Of a stretch of 64,000 nucleotides of DNA, positions 43,220-52,057 are shown piece by piece. Source of the stretch: an uncultured Lachnospiraceae bacterium (GTDB taxonomy: Bacteria > Bacillota > Clostridia > Lachnospirales > Lachnospiraceae). The DNA lies in the NCBI GenBank assembly GCA_910577735.1, contig CAJTOO010000008.1, positions 1 through 64,000 of the forward strand. Reading direction: 5' to 3'. The notes beneath the pieces were generated by a model. The model was not told the origin of the DNA. It ran no database searches and saw only the letters and a list, made by a program, of their open reading frames with translations. A program made the translations under genes and the position numbers. Every line of letters begins with the position of its first letter. Positions within the stretch are counted from its first letter, which is position 1.

Positions 43220-46200
43220 ATGGATTATACAAGACTGGTTACAAAGAGAGGGCAATATAAGTATTCTGTGAATATCTGTTTTGATCTTCGGGATGAAGAA
43301 CGCATTGCGGGATTTATTCCGAATGTGACCACAACGGAGATTTTCAGAGAATATCTCGGAGGAATGATCCGGGGTAATTCTGACATTCATTCCAGAATAC
43401 TGTATGGCTCATATGGTACCGGTAAATCACATTTGCTAACAGTAATGTGTGCTGTTTTGGGACACATTAACATAAAGGGAGAAGGGTTTAAGAATTTCAC
43501 AAGTCTGATCGCAAAGTATGATAAAGAACTGGCGGCAGATATACGTAAATTTGCAAAAGAGAAAAAACCATATCTCGTTGTGCCAGTTTATTCGGATTAC
43601 GATGATTTTGGAAAGTGCATTTCCCTCTCGCTGAAAAAGGAACTGGACAGAAACAATATTCAGGTTACTTTCAAAGGCTTTTTTGATGAAGCCCTTGCTT
43701 TGGTTAAGAAATGGAAAGCGGGCAAGGAATCATTATCAAGGTTAGAAGAGGTATGTAAGAAACAGAAGACAACAGTAGAGGATCTTGTTAAAGGGTTGTC
43801 TACATATGATTCCTCATACGAAAAGATTTTCAACAAGATTTATTCGGGAATGTCATATGGAGCAGCATTTAACAGTACTTCCGGAAATCTGATAGACAAT
43901 ATGAATTATGCCAATGAGGCAATCAAAGACAAATACAGGGGTATTGTGCTTGTTTTTGATGAATTTGGTAGATATGTTGAGGACTATGGCGAAGTATTAA
44001 AAGTTAAGGCTGTTCAGGATCTGGCAGAATACTGTGATCATTCAGATTACAACAACCATTTAATTTTGGTATCACATAAGCAATTATCTATGTATACCAA
44101 TGCTATGAAGAAGAGCATAAGTGATGAGTGGAAGAAGGTAGAGGGAAGATTCAAAGCAACCTCGATAAATATAAAGTATGATCAGTGTTTGTCGCTTATA
44201 GGGAATATTATTCCAAAGAATCTGACTCATTGGAGACCATTTAAGAATAAATTTGACCAAACATTAAATGACTTATATAGCCAGGCATGGGATTTCAAGG
44301 GCTTTATGCTTCCGCCGGAAACAGATGGTGGCTCTGCGTTTGAGGATGGATATCCGCTTCATCCGATAACGCTTTTTGCGCTTGACAGGTTATCAAAAAA
44401 GGTGGCTCAGAATGAGCGTACATTCTTTACATATTTGGCAGGCGATGAAGAAAATACCCTTTTCTCTCAGCTGCAGAATTATTATACAAAGGAGTTTCAT
44501 TTCATAGGGCTGGATGCTATCTATGATTATTTTGAATTGAACATAAAGTCATTTAAGACTGATGATTCATATGCGGTATATAAGAAACTGCAAATTGCAT
44601 TAAACAAGTTAGGAACTGATAAAAAAGGATATCAAACCAAGATACTTAAAACAATGGCTGTCATAAGCATTATTTCGGATACCGATGTGCTTATTGCTGA
44701 CAGAGATACATTGGTTTGTGTTGTTGATGGTAAACGACAGGAAGTCGAGGCTGCGATTGATAACCTTGAAAAGAAAAAGATTATCAAATATATGCGTCAG
44801 TACGGCTACTATGATTATTTCGATAGCAGCATATTTGACCTGGAAAAGATGATCGAGGATAAAGTGCCCGGCATCAACGATGAAATGGTAGTGCGGATTT
44901 TAAATGAAAAATTCGCTGATTTTGCGCTTTATCCTTACAGATATAATGAAACGTATTTCATTAATCGTGTCTTTGTTCCTGCATTTGCCACTAAGGGAGA
45001 ACTTACTAAGAAATCCTTCCACAATACGTTACCAAAGTATTATGACGGAACCGTTATTTTCGTTTTGGACGATCAGGCAGATGAAAAAGAGTATGCGGAA
45101 ATGGCAGGATTACCTAAACGCACTCTTCTTGTTGTCAATGGTAAATCAAAAGCGGTAGAGGAAGAAGTAAAGCGTTATATTGCACTTCAATACTTCTATT
45201 CTAAAAAGGATGAGCTTGCAGAGGATGATCCGACTGTCGTTAATGAGCTGACTTTATACTTAAGCGAACAGGTTGCCATTGTCGAAGAACTTATTCGTAA
45301 ATGGAGATCACTTCAGGATCCGGGAACATTTGTAATGAATAACGGAAACCTGATTGATATCGCATCTGAAAAAGAGTTTTCTGATGTGCTTTCGGATATT
45401 ATGGAAGCTGCTTTTGATAAAACACCGATGATCAACAACGATCTGTTGACCAAGAATAATTTGACGGGTGCAATCAGGTTGGCGCGGAAGAAAGCGGTTG
45501 AATGCATTATGGGGCAGGATGATATATATGATGGATGTCCGAATCTGTCTCCTGAATATAACATCTTAAGAGCCGCATTATCGAAGACGGGAATTGCAGA
45601 TAATACAAAAATAAGCAAGAAGAATCGTGTAACGGAAGACAAAATGCTTTATCTTCCGGACGAGAGACATACTTTATCAGGCAAACCGGTGATGAATGCC
45701 ATACAGAAAAAATTACGCAAGGCAGAAAGTGAAAGACTTGCCTTAAGTGAGCTGTATGAGATGCTGAAAACGGAGCCTTACGGATTGAGAGACGGAGTGA
45801 TTCCAGTATTACTTGCATATGCATTACGGGATTATCAGAATGTATCCCTGTATTTTCATGGAAATGAGCATTCATATACAGAAGAAGAGCTGGTTAAGGC
45901 ATTGTCGGAACCGGAAAACTATACATTGTTTATTTGTAATTGGAAAGAAGAAGAGATTGCTTATATTGAGGGCTTGGAAAAACTGTTTGCAGAATATCTT
46001 CCCAAAGGTGATGGCCTCAATAGATTAGAGGAATTGTTCAAAGCGATAAATACACATTATGCTTCTATATCGAAGAGTGCTAGAACCACAGAAGTATATG
46101 TTTCTGACCTTGCAAAGCAGTATAGGGATATTCTGAATATTTCATATAAGGATTATAATGCTTTCTTCTTTGAGATACTTCCGAAGTTGAATGCTGATTT

Positions 46201-46783
46201 ACATGAATTGGTGATTCAGATTGGAAACATCAAAGAAGAGCTTGGATCCGTAGAAGAAAAACTTTATGTAAGAGTCGTGAGAGTAATCAAGCAGATATTT
46301 GACTTGGATGATTCGGATGACCTGATGCAGTATATGCAGGATCTGTATCGTGAAGAGTGGGAAGAGAAAAGTCAGAAAGCGTTCGATTATACCACAAACA
46401 ATGTTCTTGATCTCGTATCAAGAGCCTTTGAGATGGATGAAGAGCATTTTGTCTTGGAATTGGCTAAGGCGACAACAGGATTTGAGTTATCATACTGGGC
46501 GGATAATAAGATCAACGGCTTTGAAGAAATACTCAGAGATACTGTTAATAAATTGAATGAGTACAATCCTGAGGACGGCTTGCAGCAGGGAGAGATGAAG
46601 ATAACTATTGAATCTGCTGACGGAGCACCTGTGATAACACAATTCTCGAATGAGAAGTTATCTACCACAGGAAAAATGATGCTGAAGAAGATGAAAAGCA
46701 CACTGGGCGATTTTGGAGAGTCTATCAGCTATGAAGAGAAGATCTCGATTTTGACAGAGATTATGAAGGAGATTATTGGTTAG
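43220..46783 (+). CDS. Large P-loop ATPase of BrxC/PglY-like layout
   Basis: A 1187-residue protein. Walker A is GSYGTGKSHLL at residues ~63-73 and Walker B VLVFDEFGRY at ~242-251; the sensor region ILVSHKQLSMY lies near 283. The size, the early P-loop with GKSHLL and the long C-terminal helical region (~650-1187) recall BREX BrxC/PglY ATPases, although I cannot prove descent by eye. Such ATPases are thought to act on DNA in the effector arm of defence systems. DptF of Dnd restriction modules is also an ATPase but about half this length. The next gene starts 12 bases later. No nuclease motif was seen. Confidence 0.82.
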   Translation: MDYTRLVTKRGQYKYSVNICFDLRDEERIAGFIPNVTTTEIFREYLGGMIRGNSDIHSRILYGSYGTGKSHLLTVMCAVLGHINIKGEGFKNFTSLIAKYDKELAADIRKFAKEKKPYLVVPVYSDYDDFGKCISLSLKKELDRNNIQVTFKGFFDEALALVKKWKAGKESLSRLEEVCKKQKTTVEDLVKGLSTYDSSYEKIFNKIYSGMSYGAAFNSTSGNLIDNMNYANEAIKDKYRGIVLVFDEFGRYVEDYGEVLKVKAVQDLAEYCDHSDYNNHLILVSHKQLSMYTNAMKKSISDEWKKVEGRFKATSINIKYDQCLSLIGNIIPKNLTHWRPFKNKFDQTLNDLYSQAWDFKGFMLPPETDGGSAFEDGYPLHPITLFALDRLSKKVAQNERTFFTYLAGDEENTLFSQLQNYYTKEFHFIGLDAIYDYFELNIKSFKTDDSYAVYKKLQIALNKLGTDKKGYQTKILKTMAVISIISDTDVLIADRDTLVCVVDGKRQEVEAAIDNLEKKKIIKYMRQYGYYDYFDSSIFDLEKMIEDKVPGINDEMVVRILNEKFADFALYPYRYNETYFINRVFVPAFATKGELTKKSFHNTLPKYYDGTVIFVLDDQADEKEYAEMAGLPKRTLLVVNGKSKAVEEEVKRYIALQYFYSKKDELAEDDPTVVNELTLYLSEQVAIVEELIRKWRSLQDPGTFVMNNGNLIDIASEKEFSDVLSDIMEAAFDKTPMINNDLLTKNNLTGAIRLARKKAVECIMGQDDIYDGCPNLSPEYNILRAALSKTGIADNTKISKKNRVTEDKMLYLPDERHTLSGKPVMNAIQKKLRKAESERLALSELYEMLKTEPYGLRDGVIPVLLAYALRDYQNVSLYFHGNEHSYTEEELVKALSEPENYTLFICNWKEEEIAYIEGLEKLFAEYLPKGDGLNRLEELFKAINTHYASISKSARTTEVYVSDLAKQYRDILNISYKDYNAFFFEILPKLNADLHELVIQIGNIKEELGSVEEKLYVRVVRVIKQIFDLDDSDDLMQYMQDLYREEWEEKSQKAFDYTTNNVLDLVSRAFEMDEEHFVLELAKATTGFELSYWADNKINGFEEILRDTVNKLNEYNPEDGLQQGEMKITIESADGAPVITQFSNEKLSTTGKMMLKKMKSTLGDFGESISYEEKISILTEIMKEIIG

Positions 46784-46795
46784 AGGTGACAGTCT

Positions 46796-48397
46796 ATGAT
46801 TTATTGGTGCAAGAAATGCAAGACACCTGTATTCAATAAGGGCTTGCATAGTTGCTCTTGCGATGGAAAGATGAAAAAAATATCTGAAGGTTCCATATGC
46901 AATCCAGTATTTAAGCAGGAAAGAAAGCTACTGGAAAAAATCATGGACTGTGATTATGGAGATCAGAGTATTTGGTATCTGGGAGCAAGCAAGTATTTTA
47001 TTGATGAGCAAATCGTTAAGGTGCCGTACAGAGATTGGTACAAGGCTAAGAAACATTTGGAGGTAGCGGAAGAGTTACGAAATGACATAGAGGTTGAGCG
47101 GGATTATACTCCATATTTGTCAGTTGTTAAAGCAAATGAAGCATACTTGAATCAGCTGGTGTATGAAGCTGAGCATTATATTGTTGAAACGCTGAATAAA
47201 TACAAAGGGGATAATTATATTCCCACTGTGTCGTTTTCGGGAGGAAAAGATTCTTCCGTAGTAAGCAGGCTTGTGATGGATGCGCTTCAAGATAATGCTG
47301 TAATTCATATGTTTGGGGATACGACTCTTGAATTTAAGGAAACTTATACATATGTCACAGAGAAGTTTAGGAGAGAGAATCCGAGGGTCCCGATGATTCC
47401 GAGTGAAACAGAGAATGATTTCTTTAAGCTCTGTAAGGTATTCGGACCACCAAGCCAGCATGAACGTTGGTGTTGCACGATTTTTAAGACGAGTAATCTG
47501 AATAAAGAGTATGAAAATCTTCCGGGAAACAGCTTGACATTTCTTGGAATAAGGCATAGTGAGTCTGTTGCAAGAGCCGGGTATGACAGAACACAGGAAA
47601 CATCGAAGATTTCCTCACAAGTAAATGCCATGCCGATTATCGAATGGACGGATTATGATGTTTGGCTCTATATACTGGCAAAGAATCTATTGATAAACGA
47701 CTGCTATCAGTATGGTTACAAGAGAGTTGGATGCTGGTGCTGTCCGAATAATTCTGATTGGTCGATGATGCTGACGGAAATATACCATCCAGAAGATATG
47801 CAACGATGGAAAGATATGGTCTATGAGTTTGCAGAGAGGACAGGAAAGACGGATCCCGATGCTTATTATGAAGAAGGCAAATGGAGAATCCGTAGAGGGG
47901 CAAGCGGCTTAAAGGTTAAGAATGTCACTATTGCCGATACACCGTGCAATTTGTCTGACCGTGCAAGAAATATAATTGTAGAAAAGAAGTTGCAAAAGGA
48001 TGTATTGGAACTTTTTAAACCGTTAGGAGATTTGAAGGTTGTTGAGAAGAAAGATGCCACATATGTTCAGATATTTGATGAGGATAAATCCGGTGAATAC
48101 AGAAAAATATGTGAGCTTATTCTTACATATGGAACCACAGTCATAAAGGTTTTGCCGGAAGAGAGAATAGATGCAACGAACCTTGTGAATAGGATCAAAT
48201 GTCAGATGCGAAAGTACCAGTTCTGTATCAGATGTTCGGCGTGTGATTCGACTTGTCCGCACGGAGCTATTGATACTATTCATGGACAATATACGATTGA
48301 TGAAAACAAGTGTCAGCATTGTAAACATTGCATTGCGAAGTTTTATAACGGCTGCATTATGTGCGATGTTCTTTCATCAAGGAAGGGTACACAATGA
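46796..48397 (+). CDS. dndC: DndC-like PAPS-reductase-family sulfurtransferase with zinc ribbon and ferredoxin ends
   Basis: A 533-residue protein with three parts. Residues ~1-25 carry CKKC and CSC (Cys5, 8, 20, 22), a zinc-ribbon-like start. The core has the ATP-pyrophosphatase loop SGGKDS (148-153), ERWCCTIFK (~222) and a Cys-rich YKRVGCWCCPNNSDW (~300-315), as in DndC and PAPS reductases. The C-terminus (~475-525) has two 4Fe-4S motifs (CIRCSACDSTCP; CQHCKHC). DndC activates the DNA backbone with ATP for sulfur insertion. The extra ends recall archaeal PAPS-reductase-like proteins rather than typical DndC. Stop overlaps the cysteine desulfurase start. Confidence 0.82.
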   Translation: MIYWCKKCKTPVFNKGLHSCSCDGKMKKISEGSICNPVFKQERKLLEKIMDCDYGDQSIWYLGASKYFIDEQIVKVPYRDWYKAKKHLEVAEELRNDIEVERDYTPYLSVVKANEAYLNQLVYEAEHYIVETLNKYKGDNYIPTVSFSGGKDSSVVSRLVMDALQDNAVIHMFGDTTLEFKETYTYVTEKFRRENPRVPMIPSETENDFFKLCKVFGPPSQHERWCCTIFKTSNLNKEYENLPGNSLTFLGIRHSESVARAGYDRTQETSKISSQVNAMPIIEWTDYDVWLYILAKNLLINDCYQYGYKRVGCWCCPNNSDWSMMLTEIYHPEDMQRWKDMVYEFAERTGKTDPDAYYEEGKWRIRRGASGLKVKNVTIADTPCNLSDRARNIIVEKKLQKDVLELFKPLGDLKVVEKKDATYVQIFDEDKSGEYRKICELILTYGTTVIKVLPEERIDATNLVNRIKCQMRKYQFCIRCSACDSTCPHGAIDTIHGQYTIDENKCQHCKHCIAKFYNGCIMCDVLSSRKGTQ

Positions 48398-49515
48398 TTT
48401 ATTTTGACAATGCCGCTACAACTAAATATAAGCCGGACGAAGTTATTGAGGCATTGAATTATTATCTCAGAGAAGTAGGCGTTAGTCCGGGAAGGGGAAG
48501 CTATTCACTTGGGATTGAGGCATCCCGTATGCTTTATAAATCCCGGACTACGGTTGGAAGATACTTTGGAATGAGCAGCCCAGAGAAAGTTGTTTTTACA
48601 AAAAACTCAACAGAAGCCATAAATCTTCTGTTTAATGGGCTATTGAAAAAAGGTGATCATGTAATAATCTCATGTTATGAGCATAATGCTGTTCTAAGAC
48701 CATTGCATGATCTTAAACAGAAAGGGATTATTGAATACTCTGTTATAAGCCGTAGTGATCTGGAGATGTGTGCTGAGGATCTTTTTGCAAAGTATGCTAA
48801 AGATAATACACGGATGCTGGCTTTGACTTTGGCAAGCAATTTGACCGGCAGGATTGTTTATAAAGAAGAGTGGATGAGATATTTTCATAGCAAGGGGATC
48901 ATTACTTTTATTGATTCTTCCCAGGGAGCCGGGAAAATGACCATAAGTATGAAAGATGCCGGTGTGGATTTTTTGGCGTTTACAGGGCACAAAGATCTGT
49001 ATGGAGTTCCAGGCATAGGTGGACTGTGCTGCGAATCGAAGGAGCATTTTATGCCTTTGATTCAAGGCGGTACGGGAATACACGGCGAAAGCTTTGTTAA
49101 TCCGGACATTTTCCCGGAAGGCTACGAAGCGGGAACATTGAATATGCCTGCAATTTGGGCACTTAAAGCGGGAATAGAGTATATTGAGTCTCATGCTGAT
49201 AAGATCAGGACTACGGAAATAGAATTGATGACGTATCTCCTTAAAGGATTGTCAGAAATAGATGGATTACGGGCATATGATGTGGATGAGAAGAGAGTAT
49301 CCACTTGCTGTTTTACTCTCGATGATCTTTCATCGGATAAGATCATATCATTGTTGGACAGTAAGGGGATATGTGCCCGTGGTGGTATCCATTGTGCGAT
49401 ACTGGCACATGAGGCTATTGGCACTGTAGAAACAGGGGCGGTCAGAATCAGCTTGAACTATAAGAATACAAAAGCTGAGATTGATCATCTTTTAGATACA
49501 TTACGAAGCAGGTGA
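48394..49515 (+). CDS. dndA: Cysteine desulfurase, class V aminotransferase fold (DndA/IscS-type role)
   Basis: A 373-residue PLP enzyme that takes sulfur from cysteine as a protein persulfide. The PLP Lys is in FTGHKDLYGVPG (residues ~200-211), the PLP-phosphate binding KNSTEAINLLF is at ~71, and the catalytic Cys in ARGGIHCAILAHE (~327-339). Its start ATGA overlaps the DndC-like stop, so the sulfur source is made together with its user. It resembles the clostridial desulfurase branch found next to DUF3343 proteins in selenium metabolism, and the DUF3343 gene indeed follows after four bases. Confidence 0.9.
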   Translation: MIYFDNAATTKYKPDEVIEALNYYLREVGVSPGRGSYSLGIEASRMLYKSRTTVGRYFGMSSPEKVVFTKNSTEAINLLFNGLLKKGDHVIISCYEHNAVLRPLHDLKQKGIIEYSVISRSDLEMCAEDLFAKYAKDNTRMLALTLASNLTGRIVYKEEWMRYFHSKGIITFIDSSQGAGKMTISMKDAGVDFLAFTGHKDLYGVPGIGGLCCESKEHFMPLIQGGTGIHGESFVNPDIFPEGYEAGTLNMPAIWALKAGIEYIESHADKIRTTEIELMTYLLKGLSEIDGLRAYDVDEKRVSTCCFTLDDLSSDKIISLLDSKGICARGGIHCAILAHEAIGTVETGAVRISLNYKNTKAEIDHLLDTLRSR

Positions 49516-49519
49516 TTAT

Positions 49520-49708
49520 ATGCATATCGTTTTTTTCAGTACAAGCGATGTTTTCAAGGCGGAAGAGATTCTGAATGAAAAGAATATAGAATGCAAGGTT
49601 GTTCCTACGCCGGTTCAGGATAAGGCATATTGCGGCGTGTGTGTTGAAACGCAAGATGAACAGGCAAAAACGCTGATGGGAGACATGGAATTTGAAGTAT
49701 TGAAATAA
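49520..49708 (+). CDS. DUF3343 putative Se/S carrier protein
   Basis: A 62-residue protein of the DUF3343 family, proposed sulfur or selenium carriers related in size to TusA/YedF. The conserved Cys pair is present in AYCGVCV (Cys38 and Cys41 by count). It starts four bases after the cysteine desulfurase stop. By position it should take persulfide sulfur from that enzyme and pass it to the DndC-like protein. Such a dedicated carrier is not part of the textbook DndABCDE set. The carrier role is inference from family and order. Confidence 0.85.
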   Translation: MHIVFFSTSDVFKAEEILNEKNIECKVVPTPVQDKAYCGVCVETQDEQAKTLMGDMEFEVLK

Positions 49709-49728
49709 AGCCGGAGGGAGGAACGGGA

Positions 49729-51915
49729 ATGTCGTTTAAAGATATACCGCTGCTAAGGTATTACAAAACGTACAAAAACAATGTCGTTAAAGAATTCTAT
49801 ACACCGGTTCTTAAACAAGCCGTTCTCTATCAGAGGGCTGTAGGATTCTTTACTTCGGGGGCGTTGATTGATCTTACAAAGGGCTTAAGAGGTCTTACGA
49901 AAAATCATGGAAAAATACAGTTTATTGTATCTCCCAGATTATCAGAGGAAGACATTGCTGCTATAAATAAAGGCTATGAGCAAAAAGAGATTATTGGCCG
50001 CGCACTAATGCGTGATTTCAAGGAGCCTGAGAACTATTATGAGGAAGAAAGACTGAACTTCCTTGCATATCTGATTGAAGAAGGTTTTCTTGATATCAAG
50101 GTTGCATTCACGCCACCACAAAAAGCCACCGGTATGTATCACGAAAAGGTGGGAATTGTCACGGATGAAAATGGAAATAAAATTGTGTTTACCGGATCAC
50201 TGAATGAAACGATAAATGCTTTTCACGTTAATTCCGAGTCTATTGTGGTGTTCAAGTCTTGGGAGGAATCCAAGGCTTATGTGGATGATATACAAAGGGA
50301 TTTTGAACAGCTTTGGGATAAGCAGGACGATGATTTGGAGATACTTGATTTTCCGAAAGTCCTTAAAGAAAAATTCGAGGTTATGAGAAAACCTGACCTT
50401 GATGATTTTTTTAAATCTGAATCCTATGTTGAAGAGGATGATAATCCTGCTGAAGAAGAGCGTGTTCCGGATCGTGGGATACCGCATACCCCGTCGGGGT
50501 TTGATTTCCGAGAGTATCAAAAAGATGCTATTGAAGAATGGGCTCAACATGATTATCGCGGAATATTCGATATGGCGACCGGCACGGGAAAGACATATAC
50601 GGGATTGGGAGCGGTTGTTCATCTTTATGAAGAGAAGAAACGATTGGCTATCATTATCGTATGCCCGTATCAGCATCTTGTAGAGCAGTGGGTTGAGGAT
50701 ATTGAGCTATTCAACATGAATCCTACAATAGGATATTCTGCATCGAAGCAGCATGATTGGAAAAAGCGGCTTGAAAATGATGTGTTGGATTTTTCTCTTG
50801 GAGTAATTGATACTTTCTGCTTTGTAACGACAAACGCAACGTATTCATCAAAGTTTGTCTGTGAGCAGATGAAGCAATTAGGTAAAGATACATTACTTCT
50901 TGTTGATGAGGCACATAATTTTGGCTCAACGAACCTAAGGAATAAATTGTATCCGAACATTCAATATCGGCTTGCATTGTCTGCAACACTGGATAGACAC
51001 GGTGATGAAGAGGGTACCCAGGCTCTAAAGGATTATTTTGGTGAAAAGTGTATTGAGTATGATCTGAAGAGGGCGATAGACGAAAAGAAGCTGACACCAT
51101 ACTACTATTATCCTGTTTTGGTGTACCTTGATGAAGAAGAATACGAAAGATATAAGGAACTATCCTATCTTGCATCAAAAGAGTGTCATAAAGACAGGCA
51201 CGGAAAATTGATTATTACCGAAAAAGGAAAGCGCCTTTTGCTTCAAAGAGCGCGGGTTGTGGCCGGTGCAAAAAGCAAGCTGTCAAAACTCCGTGAACTG
51301 ATGGAGAAATACAAGGATGATACTCACATACTTGTCTATTGCGGGGCAACACGAACACAGGACTTTTTGAATGATACTTCAGACCGTGATGAGGAAGGCG
51401 AGCGTCAGATTGTTTCGGTTTCCAAGATGCTAGGAAATGAACTTGGAATGAAAGTTACACATTTTACTTCCAATGAATCGGCTGAGGAACGTGAAATTAT
51501 AAAACAGTGCTTTGCTACAGCATCCCCGTATCAGGCGATAATTGCAATCAAGTGTTTGGATGAAGGAGTAAACATACCGAGCATAAAAACGGCGTTCATT
51601 CTTGCGAGCACTACTAATCCCAAAGAATATATACAGAGAAGGGGAAGGGTGCTGAGGTTGGCAAAGAATAAACCGTATGCTGTGATATATGATTTTGTTA
51701 CACTTACGGAACCGCTTGAAGATGTGAATCCGTACAATCCGGATTTTAACTGTGAAAAAGCACTTGCAAAGCGTGAACTTCAACGACTTATCGAGTTTGG
51801 CAAGATTGCCAAGAATGCGCGTGATTCAGATGAACTGATAAATGATATTGAAGTGACATTTGGTCTCACTCAGAAAGAAACGGAGGTAGCTGTCGATGGA
51901 GATGAATTCGAATGA
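49729..51915 (+). CDS. SF2 helicase with N-terminal phospholipase-D-type nuclease domain
   Basis: A 728-residue fusion. Residues ~1-180 have one PLD nuclease motif (YHEKVGIV ~137-144, then FTGSLNE ~153-159, the HxK...GSxN pattern). Residues ~255-680 are a DEAD/DEAH helicase: FREYQKDAI (~262), Walker A MATGTGKT (~282), Walker B VDEAH (~393) and motif VI YIQRRGRVLRLAKN (~635). PLD nucleases work as dimers, so this could move along and cut DNA. It is a likely effector of the system. GGAGG precedes ATG 49729. The small gene at 51896 starts inside its end. Confidence 0.9.
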   Translation: MSFKDIPLLRYYKTYKNNVVKEFYTPVLKQAVLYQRAVGFFTSGALIDLTKGLRGLTKNHGKIQFIVSPRLSEEDIAAINKGYEQKEIIGRALMRDFKEPENYYEEERLNFLAYLIEEGFLDIKVAFTPPQKATGMYHEKVGIVTDENGNKIVFTGSLNETINAFHVNSESIVVFKSWEESKAYVDDIQRDFEQLWDKQDDDLEILDFPKVLKEKFEVMRKPDLDDFFKSESYVEEDDNPAEEERVPDRGIPHTPSGFDFREYQKDAIEEWAQHDYRGIFDMATGTGKTYTGLGAVVHLYEEKKRLAIIIVCPYQHLVEQWVEDIELFNMNPTIGYSASKQHDWKKRLENDVLDFSLGVIDTFCFVTTNATYSSKFVCEQMKQLGKDTLLLVDEAHNFGSTNLRNKLYPNIQYRLALSATLDRHGDEEGTQALKDYFGEKCIEYDLKRAIDEKKLTPYYYYPVLVYLDEEEYERYKELSYLASKECHKDRHGKLIITEKGKRLLLQRARVVAGAKSKLSKLRELMEKYKDDTHILVYCGATRTQDFLNDTSDRDEEGERQIVSVSKMLGNELGMKVTHFTSNESAEEREIIKQCFATASPYQAIIAIKCLDEGVNIPSIKTAFILASTTNPKEYIQRRGRVLRLAKNKPYAVIYDFVTLTEPLEDVNPYNPDFNCEKALAKRELQRLIEFGKIAKNARDSDELINDIEVTFGLTQKETEVAVDGDEFE

Positions 51916-52057
51916 ATCCTTGGATGAGAAGAAGGTTGATACCATCAAATTGAGGCTGTTAGAGTTGGAAACCGATAATATTGTTAAAAAGGAATCCAAT
52001 CCGGCCATGGTGGATAAGATCCAAAGGATGATAATGACGGAGGTGGAGAAGCGATGA
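51896..52057 (+). CDS. Small protein (53 aa) between helicase and dndD
   Basis: A short gene easily missed by length cut-offs. ATG 51896 stands eight bases behind GGAGGT (51882-51887), it overlaps the helicase gene by 20 bases, and its stop overlaps the dndD start (ATGA), so it is translationally coupled on both sides. The product begins MEMNSNESLDEKK and continues IKLRLLELET then PAMVDKIQRMIMTEVEKR, probably two amphipathic helices. It matches my recollection of small proteins associated with DNA-modification systems. It sits where dndE might be expected but is half the usual DndE length, so I do not call it DndE. Confidence 0.8.
   Translation: MEMNSNESLDEKKVDTIKLRLLELETDNIVKKESNPAMVDKIQRMIMTEVEKR

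Noticed and set aside
51896..52057. Calling the 53-residue gene dndE.
   Set aside because: DndE is about twice as long and I see none of its features; only the position would support the name.
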